A stretch of 64,000 nucleotides of DNA from an uncultured Paracoccaceae bacterium (GTDB taxonomy: Bacteria > Pseudomonadota > Alphaproteobacteria > Rhodobacterales > Rhodobacteraceae), in NCBI GenBank assembly GCA_951812615.1, contig CATOSU010000007.1, positions 353,751 to 417,750 of the forward strand. The letters run 5' to 3'. The position numbers were made by a program, and so were the translations under genes. Shown here piece after piece: positions 33,331 through 42,861 of this stretch (its first letter is position 1; every line of letters starts with the position of its first letter). The notes below the pieces were generated by a model. It was not told where the DNA came from, made no database searches, and was given only the letters and a program-made list of their open reading frames with translations.

Positions 33331-34557
33331 ATGGGTTTCTGGATCATCGTTGCCGCGCTTGCGCTGTTGTCGCTCGCAATCCTGGCGGTTGCGGTCCTGC
33401 GCGGACGTCCCGGCGCCGAACCGGCGGCCGCCTATGACCTGCGTGTCTACCGCGATCAGCTGAAAGAGCTGGACCGGGATCTGGCGCGCGGCGTGGTCGC
33501 AGGCGCCGAGGCCGAACAGACCCGGACCGAGATCGCGCGGCGTATTCTGGCCGCGGACGCGCAGATGCAGAAAGGCAGCGGGCAATCGGCGAACACGCCG
33601 GGCCGCCGGATGCTGATCGCCGTGCTCGGGCTGGCGGTGGTGGGCGGCAGTTTCGGCCTTTATGCAACCATCGGTGCGCCGGGGTATGGCGACCTGCCGC
33701 GCAGCCTGCGCGAAGCCAACGCAGCAGAGATCCGGGCCGAACGCCCCCCGCAGTCCGAGGCCGAAGCCAATGCACCGGCCTTCCCGCCCTCGGGCGAGGT
33801 CAGCGAAGAGTATCATCAGCTGGTCGACCGTCTGCGCGCCACCGTGGAGGCGCGCCCGGACGACCTGCAGGGCCATGTGCTGCTGGCCCAGAACGAGGCG
33901 CTGCTGGGGAACTATGCCGCGGCGCATGCCGCGCAGGCCGGTGTCCTGCGGATCCGCGGCGATCAGGCGACCGGTCGGGACTATGCCAATTACGCGGACC
34001 TTATGATCCTGGCTGCGGGCGGCTATGTCTCGGCCGAGGCCGAGGCCGCGCTGTCCGAGGCGCTGAAACGGCAACCGACTAACGGGACGGCACAGTATTA
34101 CTGGGGGCTGATGTACGCGCAGACCGGGCGTCCGGATCTGGCGTTCCGGATCTGGCAGCGCTTGCTGGCCGCCGGGCCGCCGGACGCGGTCTGGATCCCG
34201 CCGATCCGGGGACAGATCGAAAACATTGCGATGCTGGCAGGGGAATCCCGGTTCGTGCTGCCCCCCGAACAGCCCCTGCCCGGCCCCAGCGCCGAGGACA
34301 TGGAGGCCGCATCCGACATGACGGATGCGGACCGCGAGGACATGATCCGCGGCATGGTCGACAGGCTGGCCGAGCGGCTGGCCGGCGAGGGCGGCAGCGC
34401 CGGGGAATGGGCGCGGCTGATCCGGGCGTTGGGCGTGTTGGGCGAAACCGCGCGCGCGACCGCCATCCGCAACGAGGCCCTGCAGGTGTTCTCCGACGAT
34501 CCGGGATCGGTCGCCGCGATCGAGGCGGCGGCCCGCGACGCCGGGCTGAGCCCGTGA
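33331..34557 (+). CDS. ccmI: Cytochrome c-type biogenesis protein CcmI
   Basis: 408 residues. Two membrane helices: residues 4-22 (IIVAALALLSLAILAVAVL) and about 92-110 (MLIAVLGLAVVGGSFGLYA), separated by a cytoplasmic YDLRVYRDQLKELDRDLARG heptad segment; then periplasmic TPR repeats (AQYYWGLMYAQTGRPDLAFR). It chaperones apocytochrome c for heme ligation. First gene of a three-gene coupled operon; its stop overlaps the ruvX GTG start. Confidence 0.9.
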   Translation: MGFWIIVAALALLSLAILAVAVLRGRPGAEPAAAYDLRVYRDQLKELDRDLARGVVAGAEAEQTRTEIARRILAADAQMQKGSGQSANTPGRRMLIAVLGLAVVGGSFGLYATIGAPGYGDLPRSLREANAAEIRAERPPQSEAEANAPAFPPSGEVSEEYHQLVDRLRATVEARPDDLQGHVLLAQNEALLGNYAAAHAAQAGVLRIRGDQATGRDYANYADLMILAAGGYVSAEAEAALSEALKRQPTNGTAQYYWGLMYAQTGRPDLAFRIWQRLLAAGPPDAVWIPPIRGQIENIAMLAGESRFVLPPEQPLPGPSAEDMEAASDMTDADREDMIRGMVDRLAERLAGEGGSAGEWARLIRALGVLGETARATAIRNEALQVFSDDPGSVAAIEAAARDAGLSP

Positions 34558-35018
34558 TTTACGAAACGGTTGAGGACTTCCACGCCGCCCTGCCCGGCTA
34601 CCGGGCGGTGATGGGGCTGGATCTGGGCGAGCGGACCATCGGGGTCGCGGTCACCGACGCCATGCGCAGCGTTGCCACCCCGCTCCTGACAATCCGCCGG
34701 CGCAAATTCGGCGTCGATGCCGCGGCGCTGATGGAGATTGCCGCCGAACGCGACATCGCCGGGATCGTGCTGGGCCTGCCGCGCAACATGGACGGCAGCG
34801 AAGGCCCGCGTTGCCAGTCCACCCGCGCCTTTGCCCGCAACCTGACCGGGCTGACAGATGTGCCGATCACGTTCTGGGACGAGCGGCTGAGCACGGTTGC
34901 CGCGGAAAAGGCACTGTTGGAGGCGGATACGTCGCGAAAGCGTCGCGCGGAGGTTATCGACCATGTCGCCGCGTCCTATATCCTGCAAGGCACGCTGGAC
35001 AGGATGCGCCTGCTGTGA
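34554..35018 (+). CDS. ruvX: Holliday junction resolvase RuvX (YqgF)
   Basis: 154 residues. RNase H-like nuclease: MGLDLGERTIGVAVTDAM (first Asp), GLPRNMDGSEG, and FWDERLSTVAAE with the catalytic Asp/Glu, and DHVAASYILQ near the end. Needed for pre-16S rRNA processing and possibly junction resolution. The GTG at 34554 is selected as it overlaps the ccmI TGA (GTGA); no in-frame ATG precedes the conserved part suitably. Confidence 0.9.
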   Translation: MIYETVEDFHAALPGYRAVMGLDLGERTIGVAVTDAMRSVATPLLTIRRRKFGVDAAALMEIAAERDIAGIVLGLPRNMDGSEGPRCQSTRAFARNLTGLTDVPITFWDERLSTVAAEKALLEADTSRKRRAEVIDHVAASYILQGTLDRMRLL

Positions 35019-35032
35019 CGGACGGAGCGGAG

Positions 35033-35275
35033 ATGGACGACGGAGCGGTCTGGAAGCGGGACGAGGTGGAAAGCCCCTGTGTGCGGGTCTGCGTGGTGCA
35101 CCAGCAGGCCCGGATCTGCACGGGCTGTTTTCGCACGATCGACGAGATCGGCCGCTGGTCGCGGATGACGCCCGAGGAACGCCGCGCGGTGATGGCGGAG
35201 CTACCCGGACGGGCCCCGTTGCTGACAAAGCGCCGCGGCGGACGGGCAGCGCGGATCGCGCGCAAGCCGGGCTGA
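35033..35275 (+). CDS. DUF1289-family protein
   Basis: 80 residues. Four cysteines in the family pattern ESPCVRVCVVHQQ and ICTGCFRTIDEIGRW, followed by MTPEERRAVM, expected to bind a metal or iron-sulfur cluster. ATG 35033 has GGAG five bases upstream; a GTG at 35015 overlapping the ruvX stop is an alternative start. Function unknown. Last gene of the ccmI-ruvX unit. Confidence 0.85.
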   Translation: MDDGAVWKRDEVESPCVRVCVVHQQARICTGCFRTIDEIGRWSRMTPEERRAVMAELPGRAPLLTKRRGGRAARIARKPG

Positions 35276-35413
35276 GGGGCCCGCTCCACCACCGCACAGA
35301 CGGGTGTCTTCAAGCCTCTGCAAGGCCAGCGCGCGGCTGCGGCTGCACCGTCTGACGTGGTATCGTCAGACCGGCCTTTACGCTTACGCGGACCTGACCC
35401 CAAACGGTGGAAC

Positions 35414-35445
35414 AAAAAACGGCACCCGTCACCTGAGGGATGCCG
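35414..35445 (-). terminator. Rho-independent terminator of degP
   Basis: Reading the minus strand, stem CGGCATCC / GGGTGCCG with a 10-base loop is followed by T6. It is 33 bases past the degP stop. Confidence 0.7.
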
Positions 35446-35477
35446 CACCGATATCTGATGGCCAACCGGCCGTCGCG

Positions 35478-36983
35478 TTACCCTTCTTCGAGGCTCAGCG
35501 CGACAAAGCGCGGCTCGCCGTTGCGCCGGACCAGAAGCAGAAGCGATTTGCGACCTGCGTCGCGGGCCTCGGCAATCCGGTCGTCCAGTTCGGACAGTGA
35601 TTTCAGCTTCTGCTGTCCGGCCTCGGTGATCAGGTCGCCTGCGCGCAGACCCTTTTCGAACGCCTGAGAGGTTTCGTCGACCGACAGCACGACCAGACCG
35701 TCCATTTCATCCGGAACGTTCAGTTCCGCACGCATGTCGTCCGTCAGGATGCTGAGCGTGAGGCCCAGAATGGTCTTCTCGGTTTCACCGCTGTCGCTGT
35801 CTTCGGGGTTTTCCATAGCGGCGGGAACCGCACGTTCCGCGTCTTCGCGGCGGCCCAGCGTGACCACGAAGGTCTTGGTGCCACCGTCGCGGAACACCTT
35901 GACCCGCACCGATTTGCCGACCGAGGTGCTGCCCACCTGCCGCACCAGCGCGCGGGTGTCCGCGACGTCACGGCCATCAAAGCTGAGGATCACGTCACCG
36001 CTTTGCAGCCCGGCTTCCTTGGCCGGCCCATCGGGGACATCCGTGATCATGGCGCCGGCAGCCTCGGTCAGCCCCATGCTTTCGGCCAGATCCTCGTCCA
36101 CATCCTGAATGCGCACACCCAGCCAGCCGCGGCGGGTCTCCCCGAATTCCTTGAGCTGGTCGACGACATTGGCAACGACATTCGACGCCATCGAGAAGCC
36201 GATGCCGATGGATCCGCCGTTGGGGCTGAGGATGGCGGTGTTCACACCGATCACCTCGCCGTCGAGATTGAACAGCGGGCCGCCCGAGTTGCCGCGGTTG
36301 ATCGCAGCGTCGGTCTGAATGTAATCGTCATAAGAGCCGCTGAGCGCCCGGTTGCGGGCGGACACGATCCCGGCGCTGACCGAGAACCCCTGCCCCAGCG
36401 GGTTACCCATGGCCACGACCCAGTCACCGACACGGGCGGTGTCACTGTCGCCGAAGCGCACGTATTTCAGCGGATGCTCGGCTTCGACCTTCAGCAGCGC
36501 GATGTCGGTTTTCGGGTCGGTCCCGATCACCTTGGCCGGAAGTTCCTTTGTCGGCTGGCCTTCGCCCGGGAAAAACTCGATCAGGATTTCGTCGGCCCCT
36601 TCGATGACATGATTGTTGGTCACGACATAGCCGTCCTCGGTGATCACAAAGCCGGACCCCAGCGCGGAAGAGCGGCGCGGGCGGTCGCCATCGCGGTCGC
36701 GGTCCTGAAACTCACGAAAGAAATCTTCGAACGGCGATCCCTCGGGCACGATAACCTGCGGCCCCGAACGGCCCTCGACCATGGTCGACGTAGTGATATT
36801 GACAACGGCGGGGCTGATTTCATCGGCCAGCTCAGCCAGGCTTTCCTGATGCGCGCGGACCATCACGGTCTGCGCAAGGACGAGCATCATCGCCAGAAGC
36901 CCCAGCCAGACGAGGCGGGTCAGCGTCAGAGTCAGAGTCGGAACAGGCATGGCCCGGACGGCCGCTACTGCCTTTTGCTGCAC
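35478..36983 (-). CDS. degP: DegP/HtrA-family periplasmic serine protease
   Basis: 501 residues. N-terminal signal anchor (about residues 21-43), then trypsin-like protease domain with His125 (VVTNNHVIEG), Asp160 (DPKTDIALLKV) and Ser233 (NRGNSGGPL), and two PDZ domains (about residues 290-380 and 410-490). Degrades or refolds damaged envelope proteins. The GTG at 36983 is taken as start because AAGGAG lies eight bases upstream and the signal peptide follows; the open frame to 37100 lacks such a site. Downstream of hflK-hflC-DUF2065, the common order in Rhodobacterales. Confidence 0.9.
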   Translation of the reverse strand: MQQKAVAAVRAMPVPTLTLTLTRLVWLGLLAMMLVLAQTVMVRAHQESLAELADEISPAVVNITTSTMVEGRSGPQVIVPEGSPFEDFFREFQDRDRDGDRPRRSSALGSGFVITEDGYVVTNNHVIEGADEILIEFFPGEGQPTKELPAKVIGTDPKTDIALLKVEAEHPLKYVRFGDSDTARVGDWVVAMGNPLGQGFSVSAGIVSARNRALSGSYDDYIQTDAAINRGNSGGPLFNLDGEVIGVNTAILSPNGGSIGIGFSMASNVVANVVDQLKEFGETRRGWLGVRIQDVDEDLAESMGLTEAAGAMITDVPDGPAKEAGLQSGDVILSFDGRDVADTRALVRQVGSTSVGKSVRVKVFRDGGTKTFVVTLGRREDAERAVPAAMENPEDSDSGETEKTILGLTLSILTDDMRAELNVPDEMDGLVVLSVDETSQAFEKGLRAGDLITEAGQQKLKSLSELDDRIAEARDAGRKSLLLLVRRNGEPRFVALSLEEG

Positions 36984-37156
36984 GATATTTCTCCTTCGTG
37001 TTTTATGTGTGTGCAGCGCGCGGTTTCCCAATTCGCGGTACGCGCGCTGAGTCTGCCGCAAATGTAGTGGCTTGTGCGCCACACGCAAAGTTTGTTGCAC
37101 CCTGCTGACCCTGTTGTGAGTGGATTGTTACAGGGCGAACGGCGCTTTCCCGCCGA

Positions 37157-37351
37157 TCAAACCCCGATCCAGTACGCCACCCATACCAGCATCAGCCCGC
37201 CGACGATGGACAACAGCCCGATCTGCCGCCGCGCAGCTTCGGGCAGGGTCCGCAGCATTTCAAGCAACTGTTCGATAAGCGAAGGGGCCAGCGCCCAGGC
37301 CAGCCCCTCCACGATCAAGACCAGCCCGAAGGCCAGAAAGATGATGCCCAT
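37157..37351 (-). CDS. DUF2065-family small membrane protein
   Basis: 64 residues, two membrane helices (MGIIFLAFGLVLIVEGLAWA and LSIVGGLMLVWVAYWIGV). Conserved neighbour of hflC in alphaproteobacteria, likely working with the HflKC membrane complex. Start overlaps the hflC stop by one base. Confidence 0.85.
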   Translation of the reverse strand: MGIIFLAFGLVLIVEGLAWALAPSLIEQLLEMLRTLPEAARRQIGLLSIVGGLMLVWVAYWIGV

Positions 37352-38238
37352 TACTCAGTTGCGGCCGGGGCCGCGCCGGTCGGCGATTTCAGGTAGTTGA
37401 AGAACTCTGAATCCGGCGACAGAACCATCGACGAATTGCCCCCCTGCAACGCCCGGGTATAGGCGTTGAGCGAGCGGTAGAATTCAAAGAACTCCCGATC
37501 GCGGCCATAGGCTTCGGCAAAGATCGCGTTCCGCTGGGCATCCGATTCACCGCGGACGATCTCGGCTTCGCGCTGCGCTTCGGAGGTCAGTTCGACCACT
37601 GTCCGGTCTGCCTGGGCCCTCACGCGTTGGGCTGCTTCGGAGCCGCGGGCGCGTTCGTCTGTCGCCTCGCGTTCCCGTTCGGCCCGCATCCGTGCAAACG
37701 TGGCTTCCAGGTTCTCTTTCGGAAGGTCGGTGCGCTTGAGGCGAACGTCGATGATCTCGACCCCCAGCGCCTGGCCCTGCGAAAAGGCGCCGTTACGGAT
37801 CCGTTCCATCAGCGCGGCCCGGTCGGAACTCAGGATGTCGTTGGACGAAACCGAACCCAGTACTTCCCGGGTTCTGGCCCGCAGGATCGAATCGATCCGG
37901 CTTTCGGCTGCGGCGATGCCGCCGACACCAACCGCCTGACGGAACTGTTCGACGTCGACGATCCGGTAACGCGCAAATGCGTCGACAACCAGACGACGAT
38001 CATCCAGCGGCGTCACCTCGAGCGGGTCGATATCGCGGCTCAGGATCCGGTCGTCATAGCGCACGACATCCTGAATGAGCGGGATCTTGAGGGCCAGCCC
38101 GGGGTCTTCCTTGACCGCCACGACACGGCCGAATTGCAGGACCAGCGCCTTTTCGCGTTCATCGACGATGAACAGGGAGGACAGCACGATGACGACGGCC
38201 ACCACGAGAACGGGCAGAAGATAAGTTGTTTTCCGCAT
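37351..38238 (-). CDS. hflC: HflC, SPFH-domain regulator of FtsH protease
   Basis: 295 residues. One N-terminal membrane helix (TYLLPVLVVAVVIVLSSLFI) and a periplasmic SPFH/band-7 domain (ALVLQFGRVVAVKEDPGLAL, then VEVTPLDDRRLVVDAF), ending with a long helix (AEREREATDERARGSEAAQR). Forms the HflKC cage around FtsH. Overlaps hflK by one base. Confidence 0.95.
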   Translation of the reverse strand: MRKTTYLLPVLVVAVVIVLSSLFIVDEREKALVLQFGRVVAVKEDPGLALKIPLIQDVVRYDDRILSRDIDPLEVTPLDDRRLVVDAFARYRIVDVEQFRQAVGVGGIAAAESRIDSILRARTREVLGSVSSNDILSSDRAALMERIRNGAFSQGQALGVEIIDVRLKRTDLPKENLEATFARMRAEREREATDERARGSEAAQRVRAQADRTVVELTSEAQREAEIVRGESDAQRNAIFAEAYGRDREFFEFYRSLNAYTRALQGGNSSMVLSPDSEFFNYLKSPTGAAPAATE

Positions 38239-39389
38239 TACTGGTTCCCCCGGCGCAGTTCGTTCAGCGGCAGGTAGGGCACAACACCCTGCTGGCTGCT
38301 ACTTTCGTCCAGAATGACCTTGTCCAGGCCACCCAGAACGGTTTCCATCGTTTCCAGGTACAGGCGCATGCGGGTCACTTCCGGCGCCTTCTCGTATTCT
38401 TCGAGAACGGCGAGAAAACGGCTGGCTTCACCGGTCGCTTCGTTAATCACACGGGCACGGTAGCCTTCGGATTCTTCCAGCAGCTGCGCCGCCTCACCGC
38501 GGGCTTCGGCCAGAACGCGGTTGGCGTAGGCGTCGGCCTCGTTCTTGAGCTGGTCGCGTTCCTGTTCGGCGGCCTGAACGTCGCGGAACGCGTCGATCAC
38601 CGGTTCCGGCGGGTCCGCCTTGTCAAAGTTCACGCGGATGATGTTGACGCCGCTGTCATAGCTGTCGAGCGTCGCCTGAATCAGTTCCTGTGTCGTGCTT
38701 TCGATGATGCCGCGGTCGCGGTTGAGGATCGGCGCGAGTTCGGACTGGGCGATAATTTCGCGCATGGCCGATTCCGACACGGCCCGGATGGTGATCTGCG
38801 GGTCGCGCAGATTAAAGAGGTACTTCGCCGGGTCAGAGATGTTCCAGACGACCTGGAAATCGATATCGACGATGTTTTCATCCCCGGTCAGCATCAGGCC
38901 CGCATCCGATCCGCGGCCGCCGGTGCCGATGTCTTCGGTCTGTTCACGGGTCACGGCCAGCTTTTCATAGGTGACCACCGGCCATGGAGCAAAGTTCAGG
39001 CCGGGATTGCCGATGGAACTGAATTCGCCAAGGAACAGCTCGACTGATTGTTCTTCGGGCTTGACCGTATAAAGGCTGGCCATCCCCCACAGGATCAGCA
39101 GTGCCACGACGCCGAGACCGATCGTGCCGCGGGTGAAGAACGGAGCACCGCCACCACCACCGCCGCCGCCAGAGCGTCTGCCGCCGGATCCGCCGCCGCG
39201 ACCGCCCATGAGAACGCGCAGCTGCTCCTGTCCCTTTTTCATCAGTTCGTCGATTTCCGGGATCTGCGGGCCGTCGCCTTCGGGTGGCCGGCCACCGCCG
39301 CCACCGCCGCCACCGCTGCCGTTGTTACCCTTGTTGCCCCCGCCGGAGGAACCGCCTCCGCCCCAGGGACCGCCGTTATTACCTGCCAT
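38238..39389 (-). CDS. hflK: HflK, SPFH-domain partner of HflC
   Basis: 383 residues. Gly-rich N-terminus (MAGNNGGPWGGGGSSGGGNK), helix GTIGLGVVALLILWGMASLY, then the SPFH domain (LFLGEFSSIGNPGLNFAPWP) and helical tail. The start at 39389 with the Gly/Asn-rich leader fits the family; the longer frame has no ribosome site. First gene of hflK-hflC-DUF2065-degP. Confidence 0.95.
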   Translation of the reverse strand: MAGNNGGPWGGGGSSGGGNKGNNGSGGGGGGGGRPPEGDGPQIPEIDELMKKGQEQLRVLMGGRGGGSGGRRSGGGGGGGGAPFFTRGTIGLGVVALLILWGMASLYTVKPEEQSVELFLGEFSSIGNPGLNFAPWPVVTYEKLAVTREQTEDIGTGGRGSDAGLMLTGDENIVDIDFQVVWNISDPAKYLFNLRDPQITIRAVSESAMREIIAQSELAPILNRDRGIIESTTQELIQATLDSYDSGVNIIRVNFDKADPPEPVIDAFRDVQAAEQERDQLKNEADAYANRVLAEARGEAAQLLEESEGYRARVINEATGEASRFLAVLEEYEKAPEVTRMRLYLETMETVLGGLDKVILDESSSQQGVVPYLPLNELRRGNQ

Positions 39390-39464
39390 GGACGTTCTTT
39401 CCCTTCCTCGGCGCCAATGCGGCACCTTACATAATAACTGGACGAAACCGGCGGAAATTCAACC

Positions 39465-40817
39465 CTACCGCACCGGGCTTCGCATGGTCACGATCTCCTC
39501 GGACATGGTGGGATGAACCGCCACCGTCCGGTCGAAATCCTCTTTGGTTGCCCCCATTTTCACGGCGACACCGGCCAATTGTATCATTTCGCCCGCCCCG
39601 GGCGCGACGATGTGACAGCCCAGCACCTTGCGCGTGGACTGGCTGACGATCAGTTTCATCAGCACCCGCTGTGCGCGTCCGGCAAAGCTCTGCTGCATCG
39701 GTTTGAACGACGTGCAGTAGACCTCGACGGGTTCCTGCTCGGCCGCCTCCTCCTCACTGAGACCCACGGTTCCCATTTCCGGCTGTGTGAAGATCGCGGT
39801 CGGGATCAGGTCGTGATCCACCGGGGTCGGGTTGCCCCGGAACACGGTGTCGACAAAGGCCATGCCTTCGCGGATTGCCACCGGTGTCAGGTTCACCCGG
39901 TCGGTCACATCACCGATGGCATAGATCGAGGGCACCGCGGTCTGGCTGTAGTCATCGACCACGATCTCGCCCTTGCGGCCCAGTTCGACGCCCTGCGCCT
40001 CCAGCCCCAGCCCGGCGGTGTTGGGCACCCGCCCGGTGGCGAACATGACCTTGTCGAAAACCCGTTCGGTGCCGTTCGTCGCCTTGACCCAGACCTTGTC
40101 GCCCTCTGCCCGCATTTCCAGCACGTTGGTGCCCATATGGATGTCGATGCCGTTCTGGCGCATTTCCTCGCAGACCAGCCCGCGCGCTTCGTCGTCGAAC
40201 CCGCGCAGGATCTGGGCGCCGCGGTAACACTGCGTCACCGCAACCCCCAGCCCGTTCATGATCCCGGCAAATTCACAGGCGATATAGCCTCCGCCGACAA
40301 TCAGGATCGTTTCCGGCAAACGGTCGAGATGGAACATCTCGTTCGAGGTGATGGCCAGCTCGGAGCCCGGGAACTCGACCACGCTGGGGCGCCCGCCGGC
40401 GGCAATCAGGATGTGTTTTGCAGTTTTGCGGGTACCATCGGCCATCTCGACGGTGTGCGGGTCAACAATCACTGCACGCTGATCGAAGGTTTCCACCCCG
40501 GACCCTGCCAGCAGCTTGCGGTAGACGCCTTCGAGCCGGTCAAGCTCGGCCTCCAGCTTGCCGCGAAAGGCCGGCCAGTTGAAGGGACCTTCGGAAATGT
40601 CCCAGCCGAAGGCGCGGGCATCTTCGACCATCGGCGCGAATTCGCTGGCGAAGACCATCAGCTTCTTCGGCACGCAGCCGCGGATCACGCAGGTGCCGCC
40701 ATAACGGCTTTCTTCGGCCAGCCCGACCTTCGCGCCAGCTTCTCCTGCGGCCACGCGTGCGGCCCGGACGCCACCGGATCCGCCACCTATGACGAAGAGA
40801 TCGTAGTCAAAGCTCAT
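39465..40817 (-). CDS. gor: Glutathione-disulfide reductase
   Basis: 450 residues. FAD motif VIGGGSGGVRAARVAAGEAG (about residues 9-28), redox-active cysteines Cys43 and Cys48 in GGTCVIRGCVPKK, NADPH motif TILIVGGGYIACEFAG, and the C-terminal active-site His in VHPTMSEEIV. Reduces glutathione disulfide with NADPH. The ATG at 40817 has CAGGAG upstream. About 75 bases separate it from hflK on the same strand. Confidence 0.95.
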   Translation of the reverse strand: MSFDYDLFVIGGGSGGVRAARVAAGEAGAKVGLAEESRYGGTCVIRGCVPKKLMVFASEFAPMVEDARAFGWDISEGPFNWPAFRGKLEAELDRLEGVYRKLLAGSGVETFDQRAVIVDPHTVEMADGTRKTAKHILIAAGGRPSVVEFPGSELAITSNEMFHLDRLPETILIVGGGYIACEFAGIMNGLGVAVTQCYRGAQILRGFDDEARGLVCEEMRQNGIDIHMGTNVLEMRAEGDKVWVKATNGTERVFDKVMFATGRVPNTAGLGLEAQGVELGRKGEIVVDDYSQTAVPSIYAIGDVTDRVNLTPVAIREGMAFVDTVFRGNPTPVDHDLIPTAIFTQPEMGTVGLSEEEAAEQEPVEVYCTSFKPMQQSFAGRAQRVLMKLIVSQSTRKVLGCHIVAPGAGEMIQLAGVAVKMGATKEDFDRTVAVHPTMSEEIVTMRSPVR

Positions 40818-41042
40818 CCAACGGCTCCTGCTTCGGATCGATGGCGGGTATCTCATAGAGCCGTGGCGATGGCCAGAGCGGATGGGAGATCGGAGTGCGA
40901 TTGGCCGGAACCCGGGCCTGGCGGGGCAGCGCAGCGTCTTTCGGAACCAGCCCGGACGCCTTTTTCCGGCATTGGCCGACGACACCGGGCGCTGAGGGAT
41001 TTGCGCGTCCCGGCGCTCCGGCCCGCGCGAACTCAGCCCGTT

Positions 41043-41831
41043 TTACTCCGCCAGATCGGTGAACAGGTTGTCGCTTTCGACGAAATCCAGCCGGTCGTGT
41101 TCGATCGTGCCTTCGTTGATGTCGCGCAGCTCTACCCGGCCGTCGCCAAAACCGATGATCACGGTGTCGCAGATATCGATGAACAGACCGTTTTCAACCA
41201 CGCCCGGCATCTGGTTCAGGACCAGCGCCAGCTGGCGCAGGTTGCCGATGCGGTTGAGGTGCAGATCGAGGATATGGTTGCCTTCGTCGGTGACGAACGG
41301 GGCGCTGCCGTTCATGCGCAGGGTCGAAGACCGGCCCAGCACGTCCATCGAGATCAGGGTTTCCTCGATCAGGGCCTGCGTCGTGCGCCAGCCGAACGGG
41401 ATGACCTCGACCGGCAGCGGGAAGGCCCCCAGCGTTTCGACCTCTTTGCCGATATCGGCGATCACGACCATCTGATCCGACGCGGTTGCCACGATCTTTT
41501 CCTGCAGCAGTGCGCCGCCGCCGCCCTTGATCAGGTTCAGGTCACCGTCGAATTCATCCGCCCCGTCGATCGTCAGGTCAAGCCAGCGCGCGTCGTCCAG
41601 CGATACAACCTCGATCCCGACCTCGCGGGCCAGCTGTGCCGTGCGGGCAGAGGTCGGAACGCCTTTGAAACGCAGCCCCTGTTCCCGGATCATCTCGCCC
41701 AGGCATCGCACCAGCCACGCTGCCGTCGACCCGGTACCGAGCCCGACACGCATGCCATCCTCGACGAAATCCGCCGCGCGCTTGGCGGCAACAAACTTGG
41801 CCTTGTCGATCGGCGAAAGCTCTCCGGACAT
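41043..41831 (-). CDS. rpiA: Ribose-5-phosphate isomerase A
   Basis: 262 residues. GLGTGSTAAWLVRCLGE phosphate-binding loop, DLTIDGADEFD and KGGGGALLQEKIV (catalytic Glu/Lys region) are the RpiA signatures. Interconverts ribose-5-phosphate and ribulose-5-phosphate. The start at 41831 (MSGELSPIDKAKFV) is just before the family N-terminus. Confidence 0.95.
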   Translation of the reverse strand: MSGELSPIDKAKFVAAKRAADFVEDGMRVGLGTGSTAAWLVRCLGEMIREQGLRFKGVPTSARTAQLAREVGIEVVSLDDARWLDLTIDGADEFDGDLNLIKGGGGALLQEKIVATASDQMVVIADIGKEVETLGAFPLPVEVIPFGWRTTQALIEETLISMDVLGRSSTLRMNGSAPFVTDEGNHILDLHLNRIGNLRQLALVLNQMPGVVENGLFIDICDTVIIGFGDGRVELRDINEGTIEHDRLDFVESDNLFTDLAE

Positions 41832-41961
41832 GACGGCGTCTCCAATATCCAATATCGTCGGTCTTATAAGTGAGAAGCCCCGAGTGTGCGAGAGTCGAAA
41901 TTCGCCGCATTTGCGGGAAAAAGGCGTTTCACCTGTCACCGATGCGGGATTTGCGACCAAC

Positions 41962-42738
41962 ATGCTGCAATTCGACGAGAAAACCACCCGCCTGCTGGAC
42001 GATGCCTATGCCGGAGCCGATTTCTCGCGCCGCCGCCGCGCCAGCTTTGACGCACTGGAGCCGGCCACGGGCGACGTTATTCTGGATCTTGGCTGTGGCA
42101 ACGGGCTTCTGACGCTGGATCTTTCGCGGGCGGTCGGGCCATCGGGCCGTATCGTGGCACTGGATGCCAGCGACGACATGCTCAAAAGCGCGCGCGACAG
42201 GTGCCGGGGCCGGGATAACATTGCCTTTGTCGAAGCGACAGCGCAGGCCAGCGGCTTGCCGGACGCGTCCGTGGACAAGGTTGTGTCGCTGCAGGTCTTC
42301 GAGTATTTCGACGATCTGGATGGGCCGCTGGCCGAACTTGCCCGCGTCATGAAGCCGGGCGGGCGGCTGGTAATCGGCGACATGCTGTGGGACACGTTCG
42401 TCTGGCACAGCGACAACCCGGACCGGATGGACCAGATGATCGGCGCGTGGGCACGTCACGTGTCACATGACGCGGTGCCGCGTGTGTTGCCGCGACACTT
42501 GCAGGAAGCCGGGTTCGGAAAGGCCCGGGCAACGGCGGTACCGTTTCTGGATACACAGCTGAAACCCGACGGGCTGGCCAATATGACGATGATGCTGCTG
42601 GAGGCTTATGCCACGCATAACAAGCTGGTCGAGGCGTCCGTGGTTGAGGCGTGGCGCGAGGAACAGCTGGCGCTGGCCCGGCAAGGCCGGTTCTTCATGC
42701 ATCTGCTGCACGTGGTCTGGACCGCGGAGCGGCTTTGA
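41962..42738 (+). CDS. SAM-dependent methyltransferase (class I)
   Basis: 258 residues. Motif I VILDLGCGNGLLTLDLSRAV, RIVALDASDDMLKSAR, and LARVMKPGGRLVIGDM (post-motif III) are those of UbiE/arsenite-type methyltransferases. C-terminal part contains MMMLLEAYATHNKLVEASVV. The substrate is unknown; no quinone or arsenic genes are adjacent. The ATG at 41962 (MLQFDEKTTRLL) is chosen because the domain follows directly. Divergent from rpiA. Confidence 0.85.
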   Translation: MLQFDEKTTRLLDDAYAGADFSRRRRASFDALEPATGDVILDLGCGNGLLTLDLSRAVGPSGRIVALDASDDMLKSARDRCRGRDNIAFVEATAQASGLPDASVDKVVSLQVFEYFDDLDGPLAELARVMKPGGRLVIGDMLWDTFVWHSDNPDRMDQMIGAWARHVSHDAVPRVLPRHLQEAGFGKARATAVPFLDTQLKPDGLANMTMMLLEAYATHNKLVEASVVEAWREEQLALARQGRFFMHLLHVVWTAERL

Positions 42739-42861
42739 CATGACGCCGGCATATGGGCACACCCGGAGTTCGGCTCTGGTGACCATCCGGGTTTCGCATT
42801 CCCGGCAGAATAGGTCGCAAATCGCGCGAAGCGGCCGGGCGCATCAGGATACCAAACCGCT